A stretch of 64,000 nucleotides of DNA. Origin: Paraliobacillus ryukyuensis (GTDB taxonomy: Bacteria; Bacillota; Bacilli; Bacillales; Amphibacillaceae). Shown here one piece after another: positions 7,869-15,978 of the stretch. The notes beneath the pieces are model-generated. The model did no database searches. It had not been told where the DNA came from and was given only the letters and a program-made list of their open reading frames with translations. Position numbers and translations under genes: made by a program. Positions within the stretch are counted from its first letter, which is position 1, and each line of letters opens with the position of its first letter. Where the stretch lies: contig NZ_QNRI01000009.1 of assembly GCF_003315295.1 (NCBI RefSeq), forward strand, positions 1-64,000, read 5' to 3'.

Positions 7869-8162
7869 ACTATTTTAATTCCTCTTATTATAGTAATACT
7901 TATATTATATTTTTTAGTAAATATTTAGACTAACTTCAGATATTAATTGTAAAATTTTACTTTTTATTGTATTGTGAATTAATGGAAGGGCGCTTAACAG
8001 TTTTAAGTGTCTTCCCGAAGAGCAGACAGACTCTGTACAGGGCTCAGGGGGGAATCCCTTCCCTAATCTTTTTATTTAAAATCCTATTTTTTAACTTGTG
8101 TGTGTTGCATTCTTCCACTTCTATAGCCCCTTTGCACAACAAATTTTTTTATAAAAGTTCCA
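7869..8162. other. Gene-free spacer with a hairpin
   Basis: No coding frame is supported. A hairpin pairs GGAAG/CTTCC and CGCTTAA/TTAAGTG (7984-8015), followed by a C/G-run-rich patch (8040-8065) unlike its AT-rich surroundings. This may be an end or recognition structure of the lost mobile unit. Confidence 0.3.
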
Positions 8163-8691
8163 TTGCCTCAGAATTCTTTTATTAGAAACTTCAATTCTAT
8201 TGTTTTCATATGCAATATAACTACAAAAAATAGTATACATCTCGATTTACATAAAAGATTCGGTAATTTCAATTTATTAACAGATAGGTTGCCTATTGGT
8301 GCAGATTTAGTTTTTAGTCACCCACCTTACTGGGATATTATAAAATATTCAGGATCGGATTATGTATGGGGGAAAGGACCAATAAACATGACCAATCTCA
8401 TATTTCAAACTTTGATTCTTTTATTGACAAGTTAAACCTGATTAATAAAAGAGTATTAAAGAGTATTAAACAAAGGGGAGACACGCCATCTTAATTGGAT
8501 AAATTAGAAATAATGATAAATATTACTATATTAGCAAAGGCATGGATTAGCACGGAAGATTAGACGCACACTTAATTAAGGTTCAACATAATACTAACAG
8601 TGGAAGGAAGAGTTATTCAAATAATAACTTTATACCCATTTCTCATGAACACTTGCTAATTTTAAAAAAACAGAACAATTTTTTATTATAA
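8163..8691 (+). pseudogene. Decayed DNA methyltransferase (N4-cytosine/N6-adenine class)
   Basis: Successive frames recover one gene. LLTDRLPIGADLVFSHPPYW then DIIKYSG holds catalytic motif IV (xPPYWD). After a frameshift near 8390 comes FDSFIDKLNLINKRVLKSIK, then in another frame GRHAILIG, IRNNDKYYYISKG, HGRLDAHLIKVQHNTNSGRK and NNFIPISHEHLLILKKQ, the C-terminal signature of this methylase family. At least two frameshifts and two in-frame stops (after ILIG and after KGMD) show it is dead. The N-terminus, with the AdoMet motif, is missing or unrecognisable. Confidence 0.8.
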
Positions 8692-8843
8692 AAAGGACAC
8701 CCTTACTATAAAATAAAGGTGTCATGTATCTTATACTGCGATTACTTCCTGCCTTTTAAAGAACTTGAGTGGCTTATTCAATAAATTTTAGTTTAATTAT
8801 TTTAATAACCAACAAATAAATATTTTTCTACATCATTCTTATT

Positions 8844-9235
8844 TTATCCTACTTTAACTTTTTGGTTACCAAACGAATATTTGTGATTTACAGGTATAAC
8901 ATCTACGTTTTGTTTGTATTTGGATAAGATTTCAAGCATTTCTGATTTAGTAGTTAAAGAATTAGAAAAATATGATACTAACAAAATACTTTCTTTGTGT
9001 CTCTTGAATAATTTATCAAAAGCATCATTCCTTGAATGAAAAGGTGTCGGATAAATTTTTTAGTTTTAGTATTCTCTTGAATTTCTACATCTTCCCACTC
9101 CTTGGCTAATCATTCTACAAAATGATATCTACGAACATCATCATTATCTGAATAGGGACTATAATAATGTGGATAAATATATACTAAATCAGCTTTTTTC
9201 CTATTAGTCATAGCATCACCGCATCCGGAATCCAT
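8844..9235 (-). pseudogene. Decayed DNA adenine methyltransferase (D12 class) fragment
   Basis: On the minus strand RKKADLVYIYPHYYSPYSDN corresponds to the DPPY motif region of D12-class adenine methylases (YIDPPYYSPxSD), here mutated. RRYHFVE is followed by an in-frame stop, then LAKEWEDVEIQENTKTKKF. A deletion/frameshift then leads to FDKLFKRHKESILLVSYFSN, TTKSEMLEILSKYKQNVDVI and NHKYSFGNQKVKVG. The catalytic Asp-Pro-Pro-Tyr has become Tyr-Pro-His-Tyr. A second, unrelated dead methylase next to the one above, on the opposite strand. Confidence 0.8.
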
Positions 9236-9253
9236 TTATTTACATAAGTGAAC

Positions 9254-9556
9254 CTAAGGTCTTATGTTAAAATGTTTTTGAGAAATCTCTATCTTATTTC
9301 CATCTTTATTTATTGTAGTTAATAAATGAACAGTTGTTTCTCTTCTATCACTATTATCAATAATATAAATTTCTAGTAGATTTGCTCCCACAAACAAGTA
9401 TTTTTCTAGTTCTAATACATATTTATAAGTTTCGTTATTCTTATCCAACAAAATTTTCTTATTGTTATCTTTATTATCTTTTAAAATAAAGTTTTCTTCC
9501 GAAAATGTAGTTTCATAGACTTCAATAAAACTTTTCCTTAGGTCTCTTTCCTCCAA
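9254..9556 (-). CDS. Second half of a frame-broken membrane protein (soluble C-terminal domain)
   Basis: The frame opens at TTG 9556 but has no proper ribosome site of its own (the GGAGG lies inside it). It encodes a 100-aa soluble segment, RKSFIEVYETTFSEENFILK to IEISQKHFNIRP, of predicted beta-rich character. A -1 shift at the A_AAA_AAA of the upstream gene fuses it as ...ILIKK-TNIELEERDLRKSF. I therefore read 9254-10164 as one gene expressed by frameshifting or broken by an indel. Very AT-rich, unlike the core genes. Confidence 0.5.
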   Translation of the reverse strand: MEERDLRKSFIEVYETTFSEENFILKDNKDNNKKILLDKNNETYKYVLELEKYLFVGANLLEIYIIDNSDRRETTVHLLTTINKDGNKIEISQKHFNIRP

Positions 9557-9558
9557 CT

Positions 9559-10164
9559 CTATATTAGTTTTTTTATTAGGATATTTTTACTTTCTATTTT
9601 TACTTTTACAGTTGGTTTTTTATAATTAACAAGAGATAGCTCTAAAGGTATATGATTAGTATCTTTTATTTTCACATCCACCGCCTGTGTCCCTTTAATA
9701 GAAAGAGTAGTTACAGAAAAACTTACAATAACAACCAAAACAATAAGATATAGAATAACTGCAATTGTTTGAAATTTATTAGCAATTTTAGGATATATCT
9801 TTGAATCTTGAAATATCCTTTTTACTTTATTTTTCAGTGTATTCTCTATAATAAAAATATATATTAAAGCTAAGACTAACCCTATCACAAAGAGGATTAG
9901 CATATTTATTAATTTAATCTGTGTAAATAATTTAAATAACAAAATTAACATAGCTGCAATTAAAGTGAATATCATTAGTAGTTTTAGTACATCAAAAATA
10001 GACCTAAATGCTTTATCAGCTTTCTTTATAGCTTTTTCTCTCAACTGATAATTCGGATTATATTTGTATAGATCTATGACTCCCCTAAATAAATACCAAG
10101 TACCACCCAATAATGTAAATGTGATTAAAAGCCTTGAAGTTCTGTCAGTTCCTTTATTATCCAT
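9559..10164 (-). CDS. Membrane protein of unknown function, ending at a slippery heptamer
   Basis: A 201-aa protein. Hydrophobic segments lie at about 10-28, 62-82, 86-108 and 135-157. A basic loop (NTLKNKVKRIFQDSKIYPK) lies between the third and fourth, and an extracellular-type beta segment follows (VDVKIKDTNHIPLELSLVNY). It stops five residues after ILIKK, encoded by ATA AAA AAA. No family recognised. AAGGGAT precedes the ATG at 10164. Base composition is far more AT-rich than neighbouring pel, suggesting acquisition. It sits at the edge of the decayed methylase island, so a lost or novel defence role is possible but unproven. Confidence 0.6.
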   Translation of the reverse strand: MDNKGTDRTSRLLITFTLLGGTWYLFRGVIDLYKYNPNYQLREKAIKKADKAFRSIFDVLKLLMIFTLIAAMLILLFKLFTQIKLINMLILFVIGLVLALIYIFIIENTLKNKVKRIFQDSKIYPKIANKFQTIAVILYLIVLVVIVSFSVTTLSIKGTQAVDVKIKDTNHIPLELSLVNYKKPTVKVKIESKNILIKKLI

Positions 10165-10233
10165 ATTATCCCTTTTCTTTTTAAATTTAATTTGAATTTT
10201 GTATATAATTTTAATTATGCCAACTGCTTCTTC

Positions 10234-12306
10234 CTATTCCAATGCCATATAATACAAATTCGTCACATCATCTTTCGTAATCACATGTTCACCTGGCGCT
10301 AATGTAACAACAGTAGTATAATCCTGAATTGGGTAACTTGTTCCATCTATCTTAATCCCTCGTCCATCTTTCGTATTAAACACTAGCGTTAACGTTTTGT
10401 TTTCTTTCGTAGTAAAGGCTATTCTAGTTGAAGATTCTATCTTTAAAGCTTTTGTTAGTGTTAGATTACCAAAATAAACAGTTCCTTTACTATCTGATAG
10501 ATTTCCCTCAATGCTAAAGAAATCGCTCAATTTTCCATCTGTCGTGAAATTATGTGAGTAACCTCCTGTTATCGGTTCGGTTGGTTCAGGATCGGGTTGT
10601 GTGGGTTCAGTTGGTGTTTCAACGGAATTACCTCCAACAGCAACTAGACCTGTTTCATAATCTTTTATTTTTTCCATCAAATCTTTGTTGATTTTGTACG
10701 ATTCATCATCAATGCCATCATTAAATTCCCAGGTGAAATCTCCACCATTAAGGCGTCCTGCTTCTGCTGTAACAATTTCCTCAACATCATCGACATTATC
10801 AATCTCAGATGCATTGACACCTAAGTCTACTTTCGTATCAAAGTTATTGTAGGCTGTTCCACCTACGCTTGTTTCATACGTATTTGGCACTGTTTCGTTT
10901 CTTGAAGATGCTAAGTAGGCATCAAAAGATGTAGCATTCGATTCATCTGTTCCTGCATCGGAATTAGCGTAGATTAAACTTTTCGCATCAACAATTTTAT
11001 TATTGTACGCTTTAATCATACCGCCATCTTCATCAGAGAATGTACCACTACCTAATGCGTCTGTACCTTGTAATGAACTCATCATTGGGTATTTGGCGTG
11101 TCTAAAATAATTGGACTCTACAAAAGCTGAACTTGCTGTTGTGGCGCCGACACCATATTTTGAAATGCCATCAAAAAAGTTATTATACACATGTACAGAT
11201 GCTAATCGTATGCGTGGATGGCGTGAGTCGGAGTGATCAAACCAATTATGATGAAAGGTGACAAAGAACTCATCTGTTTCTTTCAAACCAGTTAATGAAG
11301 CTTTTCCGGAATCCCAGTAATGATTATAGGATACGGTGAGGTAGGTGGATCCTTTCTTTAAATCGATGGAGCCGTCACCTTTTGCTTGGTCGGTATCAGA
11401 ACCCGCTGTTCCATAGAGAAGATCGTTATGGTGTACCCACACGTTGACATTACCAGTATCAAGTGAAATAGCATCATCAGGGAATAGTGCGACACCAATG
11501 TTTCTAATTTCTAGATTACCAGTATAGCGCGCCAGTATTCCCCAGCCATAGGCGTAGGTGTCTTCACCAATACCTTCTAGTGTAATGTTCATTTCGGCAT
11601 AATCGGAGTTCCCTTTAATCTGAAGATAGCCGTTGCTATTCAATTGACCATCCATATCTTCAGCCGTAATCTTTCCGATCAATCTGATTGCAAGTGGGGT
11701 TTTATCATATCCTTTTTGTCTTAATGAAAGGATTTCACCTATACCTACGCCCGTCTTCACCTTACCTGAGCTGCTGGTGACTACATCAAGCTTAACTGTT
11801 TGGGCATTCTCTGGCGTTACATAGATGACTTGCGCGTCCTCTTGTAGTGTTCCATCTTCATTATATGCACCAGAAGCTGTGCCATATTTAGAGTCCTTGG
11901 CAAAAGCAAAACCAGTTCGATCATGTGCTTTTACTCTAAGTGTGCCAGAAACCGCGCTTACTTTAGATCCATCTGCTAGCAGCGCATCGATCTTCAACAC
12001 ATAGTCTCCAGCAGTAAGTCCTACCGCATCCGCTCGCCAAAATGATTGATATTTACGAATTAATTCATTGTCTATTTGTTGATACTGCGACTCTGGTGCG
12101 CTTACTGGTTTCACATAAACATTATATCCCTCTGCATGCTCGATTGATGGCCATTCTACATATGCCGTTTCAAATCCGCCACCGCTTTCGGATACAGTAA
12201 AACTAGACGCCTGAACAGGCTGATTGCTAAACCCGACTACTACTAAAAATAGCAAGCTAGTATACCATAAAATCTGACTTAACCCCTTTGTTATTAACTT
12301 TTTCAT
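10234..12306 (-). CDS. pel: Secreted pectate lyase, polysaccharide lyase family 1
   Basis: A 690-aa exported enzyme. The signal peptide MKKLITKGLSQILWYTSLLF... ends near VQASS (about 34). A fibronectin-like module spans about 37-125. The PL1 right-handed beta-helix spans about 140-540, with VWVHHNDLLYG, the KGDGSIDLKKGSTYLTVSYN strand, NHYWDSGKASLTG, HHNWFDHSDSRHPRIR (Ca2+/catalytic Arg region) and VHVYNNFFDGISKYGVGAT. A Pro/Glu/Thr linker (PTEPTQPDPEPTEP) leads to a C-terminal beta domain of about 110 aa ending DVTNLYYMALE. It should cleave polygalacturonate by Ca2+-dependent beta-elimination outside the cell. GGAGGG lies 6 nt before the ATG. The leader carries a c-di-GMP riboswitch. Confidence 0.92.
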   Translation of the reverse strand: MKKLITKGLSQILWYTSLLFLVVVGFSNQPVQASSFTVSESGGGFETAYVEWPSIEHAEGYNVYVKPVSAPESQYQQIDNELIRKYQSFWRADAVGLTAGDYVLKIDALLADGSKVSAVSGTLRVKAHDRTGFAFAKDSKYGTASGAYNEDGTLQEDAQVIYVTPENAQTVKLDVVTSSSGKVKTGVGIGEILSLRQKGYDKTPLAIRLIGKITAEDMDGQLNSNGYLQIKGNSDYAEMNITLEGIGEDTYAYGWGILARYTGNLEIRNIGVALFPDDAISLDTGNVNVWVHHNDLLYGTAGSDTDQAKGDGSIDLKKGSTYLTVSYNHYWDSGKASLTGLKETDEFFVTFHHNWFDHSDSRHPRIRLASVHVYNNFFDGISKYGVGATTASSAFVESNYFRHAKYPMMSSLQGTDALGSGTFSDEDGGMIKAYNNKIVDAKSLIYANSDAGTDESNATSFDAYLASSRNETVPNTYETSVGGTAYNNFDTKVDLGVNASEIDNVDDVEEIVTAEAGRLNGGDFTWEFNDGIDDESYKINKDLMEKIKDYETGLVAVGGNSVETPTEPTQPDPEPTEPITGGYSHNFTTDGKLSDFFSIEGNLSDSKGTVYFGNLTLTKALKIESSTRIAFTTKENKTLTLVFNTKDGRGIKIDGTSYPIQDYTTVVTLAPGEHVITKDDVTNLYYMALE

Positions 12307-12432
12307 TCATTTCCCTCCAATATTTTTGAACATAAGATATACATCCAGTCTTCTGCACACTTGATTTCTGCACAACTACTTATAAGTTCACCTCACTTCT
12401 TATTTTCAAAAATATGGATGGTTTAGATAAAT

Positions 12433-12461
12433 AAAAAACCTAATGAGTTGTCCTCACTAGG
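12433..12461 (-). terminator. Leader terminator between riboswitch and pel
   Basis: On the minus strand CCTAGTGAG and CTCATTAGG form a 9-bp stem (one G-T) with a 5-nt loop, followed by TTTTTTATTTATC. It lies in the pel 5' leader, so it can only act as an attenuator. Confidence 0.85.
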
Positions 12462-12507
12462 CTGCATGACAAGTGAATGTAAGCTATATATATAACTAAT
12501 TTTTGTT

Positions 12508-12590
12508 CTTAATGCAACCCGACGATCTTAGTAAATAACTTTACCTTAGACTCGTGGCTTTGCGTCCCAATTTTCAATTGATTTGCCTTA
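12508..12590 (-). promoter_or_regulatory. c-di-GMP-I (GEMM) riboswitch in the pectate lyase leader
   Basis: Read on the minus strand it holds GGCAAA, a GAAA-capped stem, TTGGGACGCAAAGCCACGAG, TCTAAGGT, ACTAAGAT and CGGGTTGC in the canonical order and spacing of GEMM-I. P1 forms from TAAGGCAA with TTGCATTA. The 3' strand GGGTTGCAT (12512-12520) can alternatively pair with ATGCAGCCT (12459-12467), which overlaps the terminator's 5' arm. Ligand binding should therefore release the terminator: an OFF switch for pel at high c-di-GMP. Class assignment is secure; direction is inferred. Confidence 0.92.
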
Positions 12591-12652
12591 TTATTATTTA
12601 ACCATCCATAATTTACCTTATATTAATCTATTCATTTACTCAATACGTATTT

Positions 12653-12725
12653 ATGGACTAACTTCGGGTGGGTAATCCCCACCACTTTTATTTTTATCTA
12701 TCTTATCCAGTTAGAAACTGTCCAT
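12653..12725. other. Structured element upstream of the GEMM riboswitch
   Basis: A perfect GGTGGG/CCCACC hairpin (12667-12683, 5-nt loop) is enclosed by ATGGAC (12653-12658) and GTCCAT (12720-12725). On the plus strand the inner hairpin is followed by ACTTTTATTTTTATC and could terminate, but no plus-strand gene precedes it. On the minus strand it would lie at or before the start of the pel leader. Function unknown. Confidence 0.4.
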
Positions 12726-12755
12726 CCGGCATCCGAAATCTTGTTAGAATATAAA

Positions 12756-12783
12756 AAACACACCCCAAAAAGCGAGTGTGTTT
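12756..12783 (-). terminator. Terminator of the small membrane-protein remnant
   Basis: On the minus strand AACACAC...GTGTGTT (12757-12763 with 12776-12782) followed by TTTTTTAT. It lies about 36 nt after the stop of the 12819-13103 gene and insulates the pel leader. Confidence 0.7.
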
Positions 12784-12818
12784 GTACTACTTCACATCAA
12801 AAATGAAATATATTATAA

Positions 12819-13103
12819 TTATTCATCACTTGTTCGATCGATATTTATTTGTTTACGAAACTTAGAGTTATATATTATTAATACTACTAGATAAACAATA
12901 AATGCAGCCAGCAAATAGTTTAAACTTATACTGCCATGTATTAAATACCACACTATTTCCCCAACTACATCGGATAATACCTAACTCACAAGTATATTAA
13001 GTTTTTCATCAGGAATAAAACGCCTAAAGACTGCTCGAAAAATTTTATAAAATGCAGTCATAAGTAATACTGCTCGTGACAAAGTTCCTAAGATCTCCGC
13101 CAT
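12819..13103 (-). pseudogene. Small membrane protein gene interrupted by an in-frame TAG
   Basis: ATG at 13103 follows a GAGGGGG ribosome site. The frame reads MAEILGTLSRAVLLMTAFYK, IFRAVFRRFIPDEKLNILVS, then TAG at 12981-12983, then continues in the same frame as VLSDVVGEIVWYLIHGSISL, a hydrophobic helix and ...NIDRTSDE to a TAA. The good start signal, the single amber codon and the terminator behind it point to a recently inactivated 94-aa gene. A read-through product is less likely. No family recognised. Confidence 0.55.
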
Positions 13104-13289
13104 TATGCTTTCCCCCTCGCCTTTTTCAACGTCGTAAATTTTAACATAAAATACTATTTATATCTTTATGAATTGGTAAATTTAAGTAACAAACGCTATT
13201 AAAAAGGGGAGATTAGTTTAGATTATTTCCACTCCAACATTTAGGCTAAGTCCAAATAGGGGGTACCATTTTGTTACTGCTCTATCACT

Positions 13290-14306
13290 TTACTTCAAAT
13301 TTGCTACCCCGGTCTCCAACATTTCCAGTTGCAACACCGTCTCTTCATCGGTAATCGTCTTGTCTTTCCGGTTCACAACCGCTTCATATAAATCATCATA
13401 TACGCGCCCATAATCACCGTTCACCGTGGGAACAGTTTCTTCATGAAACGTACCGGCCTCATCTACATACGTAAGTACCCCGTAATGTTCCAAGTGATCG
13501 ACACCAAAATCATCGTTATCTGGCATGTAGAATACTTTTAAATGCTCTTCTTGACGGTCTTTCGTTGCTTTGACAAAACTTCCTTTGTTGCCATGCACGA
13601 TAAAACTTGGTCTGCCTTTCACACGGAAATAACTAGATTTAACCGATACTTTAATCCCACCGTAATACAAGTCTAAATCAAAATAATCATTCATTCTGCC
13701 TTCGCCTAATAATTGACGCACATCATAATGGACATGATCCGGCTTACCAAAGTAGCTAATCACTTGGTCTAAGGTATGGCAACCATGCTCATATAAAAAG
13801 GAAGCTGCCGGATCGAAAGTATGCACTCCTTCAGGAACATACGGACGATAATAATCGAAGTGCATTTCCATTTCTAGCACGTCGCCAATCTTTCCTTCTT
13901 CAATCACTTTTTGCACAGTTAGAAAATCGCTATCAAATCGTCTATTTTGATAGGCTTGCACAACTAAGCCTTTTTCTTTGGCTAATGCAAAAATTTCTTT
14001 CGCTTGTTCAGAAGTTTCCATAAATGGTTTTTCGACTAAGCAATGCTTGTTATGGGCTAATACTTGTTTTGCATATGTAAAGTGGCTATCGTATTTTGTG
14101 CAAATGACGATAAGTTGAATCTCATCATCCTGTAATAATTCCTCTAAATCTGATGTATAGTGGACGCCTGCAATGTGATCCCATTGATCGCGTTCTGGAC
14201 TTCTTCGATAAATCGTTTTTACCTTAATATTTTCTCGTTGTAGTACGAATGGTAGATGATATCTGTTCGTGCTTTTTCCATTTCCAATATAACCGATTGT
14301 TAACAT
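13290..14306 (-). CDS. Gfo/Idh/MocA family oxidoreductase, scyllo-inositol dehydrogenase-like
   Basis: A 338-aa NAD(P)-dependent dehydrogenase. The N-terminal Rossmann fold begins MLTIGYIGNGKSTNRYHLPF. VIxxPxxxH is represented by VICTKYDSHFTYA. The signature EKPF (CLVEKPFMET) supplies the catalytic Lys. The C-terminal alpha/beta domain has the DxxxH-like YEHGCHTLDQVISYFGKPD and PSFIVHGNKGSF. This pattern is closest, as I recall, to the IolW/YvaA-YdgJ branch, which uses NADPH with scyllo-inosose, but relatives act on other sugars. GGAGG precedes the ATG. It lies behind the PTS remnant but has its own spacing and a terminator between. Confidence 0.82.
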   Translation of the reverse strand: MLTIGYIGNGKSTNRYHLPFVLQRENIKVKTIYRRSPERDQWDHIAGVHYTSDLEELLQDDEIQLIVICTKYDSHFTYAKQVLAHNKHCLVEKPFMETSEQAKEIFALAKEKGLVVQAYQNRRFDSDFLTVQKVIEEGKIGDVLEMEMHFDYYRPYVPEGVHTFDPAASFLYEHGCHTLDQVISYFGKPDHVHYDVRQLLGEGRMNDYFDLDLYYGGIKVSVKSSYFRVKGRPSFIVHGNKGSFVKATKDRQEEHLKVFYMPDNDDFGVDHLEHYGVLTYVDEAGTFHEETVPTVNGDYGRVYDDLYEAVVNRKDKTITDEETVLQLEMLETGVANLK

Positions 14307-14360
14307 AATGACCTCCTAGATGTACGTATTTTAGAATTCTTCTATTTCATTGTATAGAAA

Positions 14361-14403
14361 AAGTACCTCCTTATGGATAAGTGTATCATAGTAGGAGGTA
14401 CTT
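14361..14403 (-). terminator. Terminator of the PTS remnant operon
   Basis: AAGTACCTCCT (14361-14371) pairs with AGGAGGTACTT (14393-14403). Read on the minus strand, the stem is followed by TTTTCTATAC. It lies 44 nt after the IID stop codon. Confidence 0.8.
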
Positions 14404-14447
14404 CTCTATTAGGCTTGAGACCAAGCCCTACATTGCATGATGATGGA

Positions 14448-15359
14448 TTACATTAAGCCGATTACGTGGAAGATGATACCTACCACGAATAAGCCAAGAA
14501 TCATCACAATTGGTGAAACTTTCTTATTCAATAACCACATACAAAGAAGCGTTAGTAGCAAGCCAGCTAAACCTGGGATTAAGCTATCTAAGTTATCCTG
14601 TAAGGTGGTGACATCATATTGAGTGAGCGATCGACCGTTCGCTTGTTGCTGGAGGGCGGTTTTTATTCCTTCTGCCCCAGATGGCAAGCTATCCCAATCA
14701 ATATATGCACCTTCATCCAGTTCTACTTTCGAAACGGTTGGCGTAAAGCTTACCGATACCCACCTGTTAACGAGCGACCCGAGGATAAACATACCGAGTA
14801 TCGAGGCGCCTTTGGTAATGTCTTGTAGAATTCCACCTGATAAGTCTTCGGTAATTTTTGAACCAGCTTTGTAACCAAGTTCTTGTGTATACCACATGAA
14901 TCCCATACGGATAAGGTTCCATAAAACAAAATAAAGAATTGGTCCCAAGATATTACCACTTAATGCAAGTGATGCTGCTAGGGCACCAATAATTGGTTTA
15001 ATGGTAAACCAGAAAACAGGATCACCAATACCAGCCAATGGACCCATCATACCAACTTTAACCCCTTGGACAGCCTTATCATCAACTGGAGCACCATTAG
15101 AACGTTCTTCTTCCAGTGCTAAGGTTACACCAAGAATTGGGGAAGCTACATAAGGGTGTGTATTAAAAAACTCTAAGTGACGTTGCAATGCCGCTGCACG
15201 ATCTTCTTTTGACTTATATAAACGTTTGATCGCTGGGATCATCGAGAATGCCCAACCGCCGTTTTGCATACGTTCATAGTTCCAAGAACCTTGAATAAAC
15301 GTTGAGCGCCACCAAATAGCAATTCGGTCTCTTTTTGTTAATTTCATTTCTTGTGCCAT
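14448..15359 (-). CDS. PTS mannose/fructose/sorbose family component IID
   Basis: A 303-aa EIID membrane subunit of the Man family. KLTKRDRIAIWWRSTFIQGS and WNYERMQNGGWAFSMIPAIK form the cytoplasmic N-terminal domain. Conserved GMMGPLAGIGDPVFWFTI follows, and membrane helices lie at the C-terminus (LIPGLAGLLLTLLCMWLLN, VIGLM end). In intact systems it works with IIC as the sugar channel and with IIA/IIB as phosphocarriers. Here IIC is truncated and IIA/IIB are absent from the window, so transport from this locus is not expected. AAAGGAGGAGG before the ATG; 18 nt behind the IIC remnant. Confidence 0.88.
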   Translation of the reverse strand: MAQEMKLTKRDRIAIWWRSTFIQGSWNYERMQNGGWAFSMIPAIKRLYKSKEDRAAALQRHLEFFNTHPYVASPILGVTLALEEERSNGAPVDDKAVQGVKVGMMGPLAGIGDPVFWFTIKPIIGALAASLALSGNILGPILYFVLWNLIRMGFMWYTQELGYKAGSKITEDLSGGILQDITKGASILGMFILGSLVNRWVSVSFTPTVSKVELDEGAYIDWDSLPSGAEGIKTALQQQANGRSLTQYDVTTLQDNLDSLIPGLAGLLLTLLCMWLLNKKVSPIVMILGLFVVGIIFHVIGLM

Positions 15360-15377
15360 TGTTATGTCCTCCTCCTT

Positions 15378-15950
15378 TTAATAGTCTTCGATAATATCGC
15401 CTAGCGGGTCACCAGTGTTTCCATTACCGCCGCCTTTACCACCGGAACCGCCACCTAGTTTAGATAGCGTGATATAGATAAGGGCTAATGCCACACCGAT
15501 ACCACCTAGGCCTACAAGGGTAAGTGATGGAATTGTCGCTAAAACGAAACCAATCGCAAAGAATGGCCATACTTCTTTTGTTGCCATCATGTTAATAACC
15601 ATTGCAAAACCTACGGCTACAACCATGCCACCGCCGACTGCGATACCATCGGTTAACCAAGAAGGCATTGCTTCAAGTAAGTCACGAACCGGACCTGCCC
15701 CAATTGCAAGGATTAACCCTGCAGGGATCGCAATACGTAAACCTTGTAAGATAATTGCAATAATGTGCCAAAATTCAATTGCTCGAATATTCCCATCTTT
15801 CGCTGCAGCATCCATGAAGTGTACTAATGCAGTTGCAATTGTACGAACAAGAATAGTTAATAATAGACCTGCTACTGCAAGAGGAACTGCAATCGCAATC
15901 GCTGAATCAACACCCGCTTGCCCTTGGCCGCTTAAAACTAAAAAACAGTT
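15378..15950 (-). pseudogene. PTS mannose-family IIC, N-terminus deleted
   Basis: The frame is open from a TGA at 15951-15953 and reads FLVLSGQGQAGVDSAIAIAV, PLAVAGLLLTILVRTIATAL, VHFMDAAAKDGNIRAIEFWH and on to a glycine-rich tail GGGSGGKGGGNGNTGDPLG. This is a Man-type IIC from about residue 85 of the usual 265 onward. The first helices and start codon are gone, and the sequence changes abruptly at about 15945-15955 into unrelated non-coding DNA and a lipoprotein gene. An internal ATG at 15815 could start a 145-aa product without function. A deletion or rearrangement removed the operon's 5' half. Confidence 0.8.
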
Positions 15951-15978
15951 TCAAAAATTTCATCTGCGCAACTAATTT

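Noticed and set aside
15378-15815. IIC as an intact 145-aa gene starting at the internal ATG
   Set aside because: The frame extends upstream with conserved IIC sequence, showing truncation rather than a short genuine gene.
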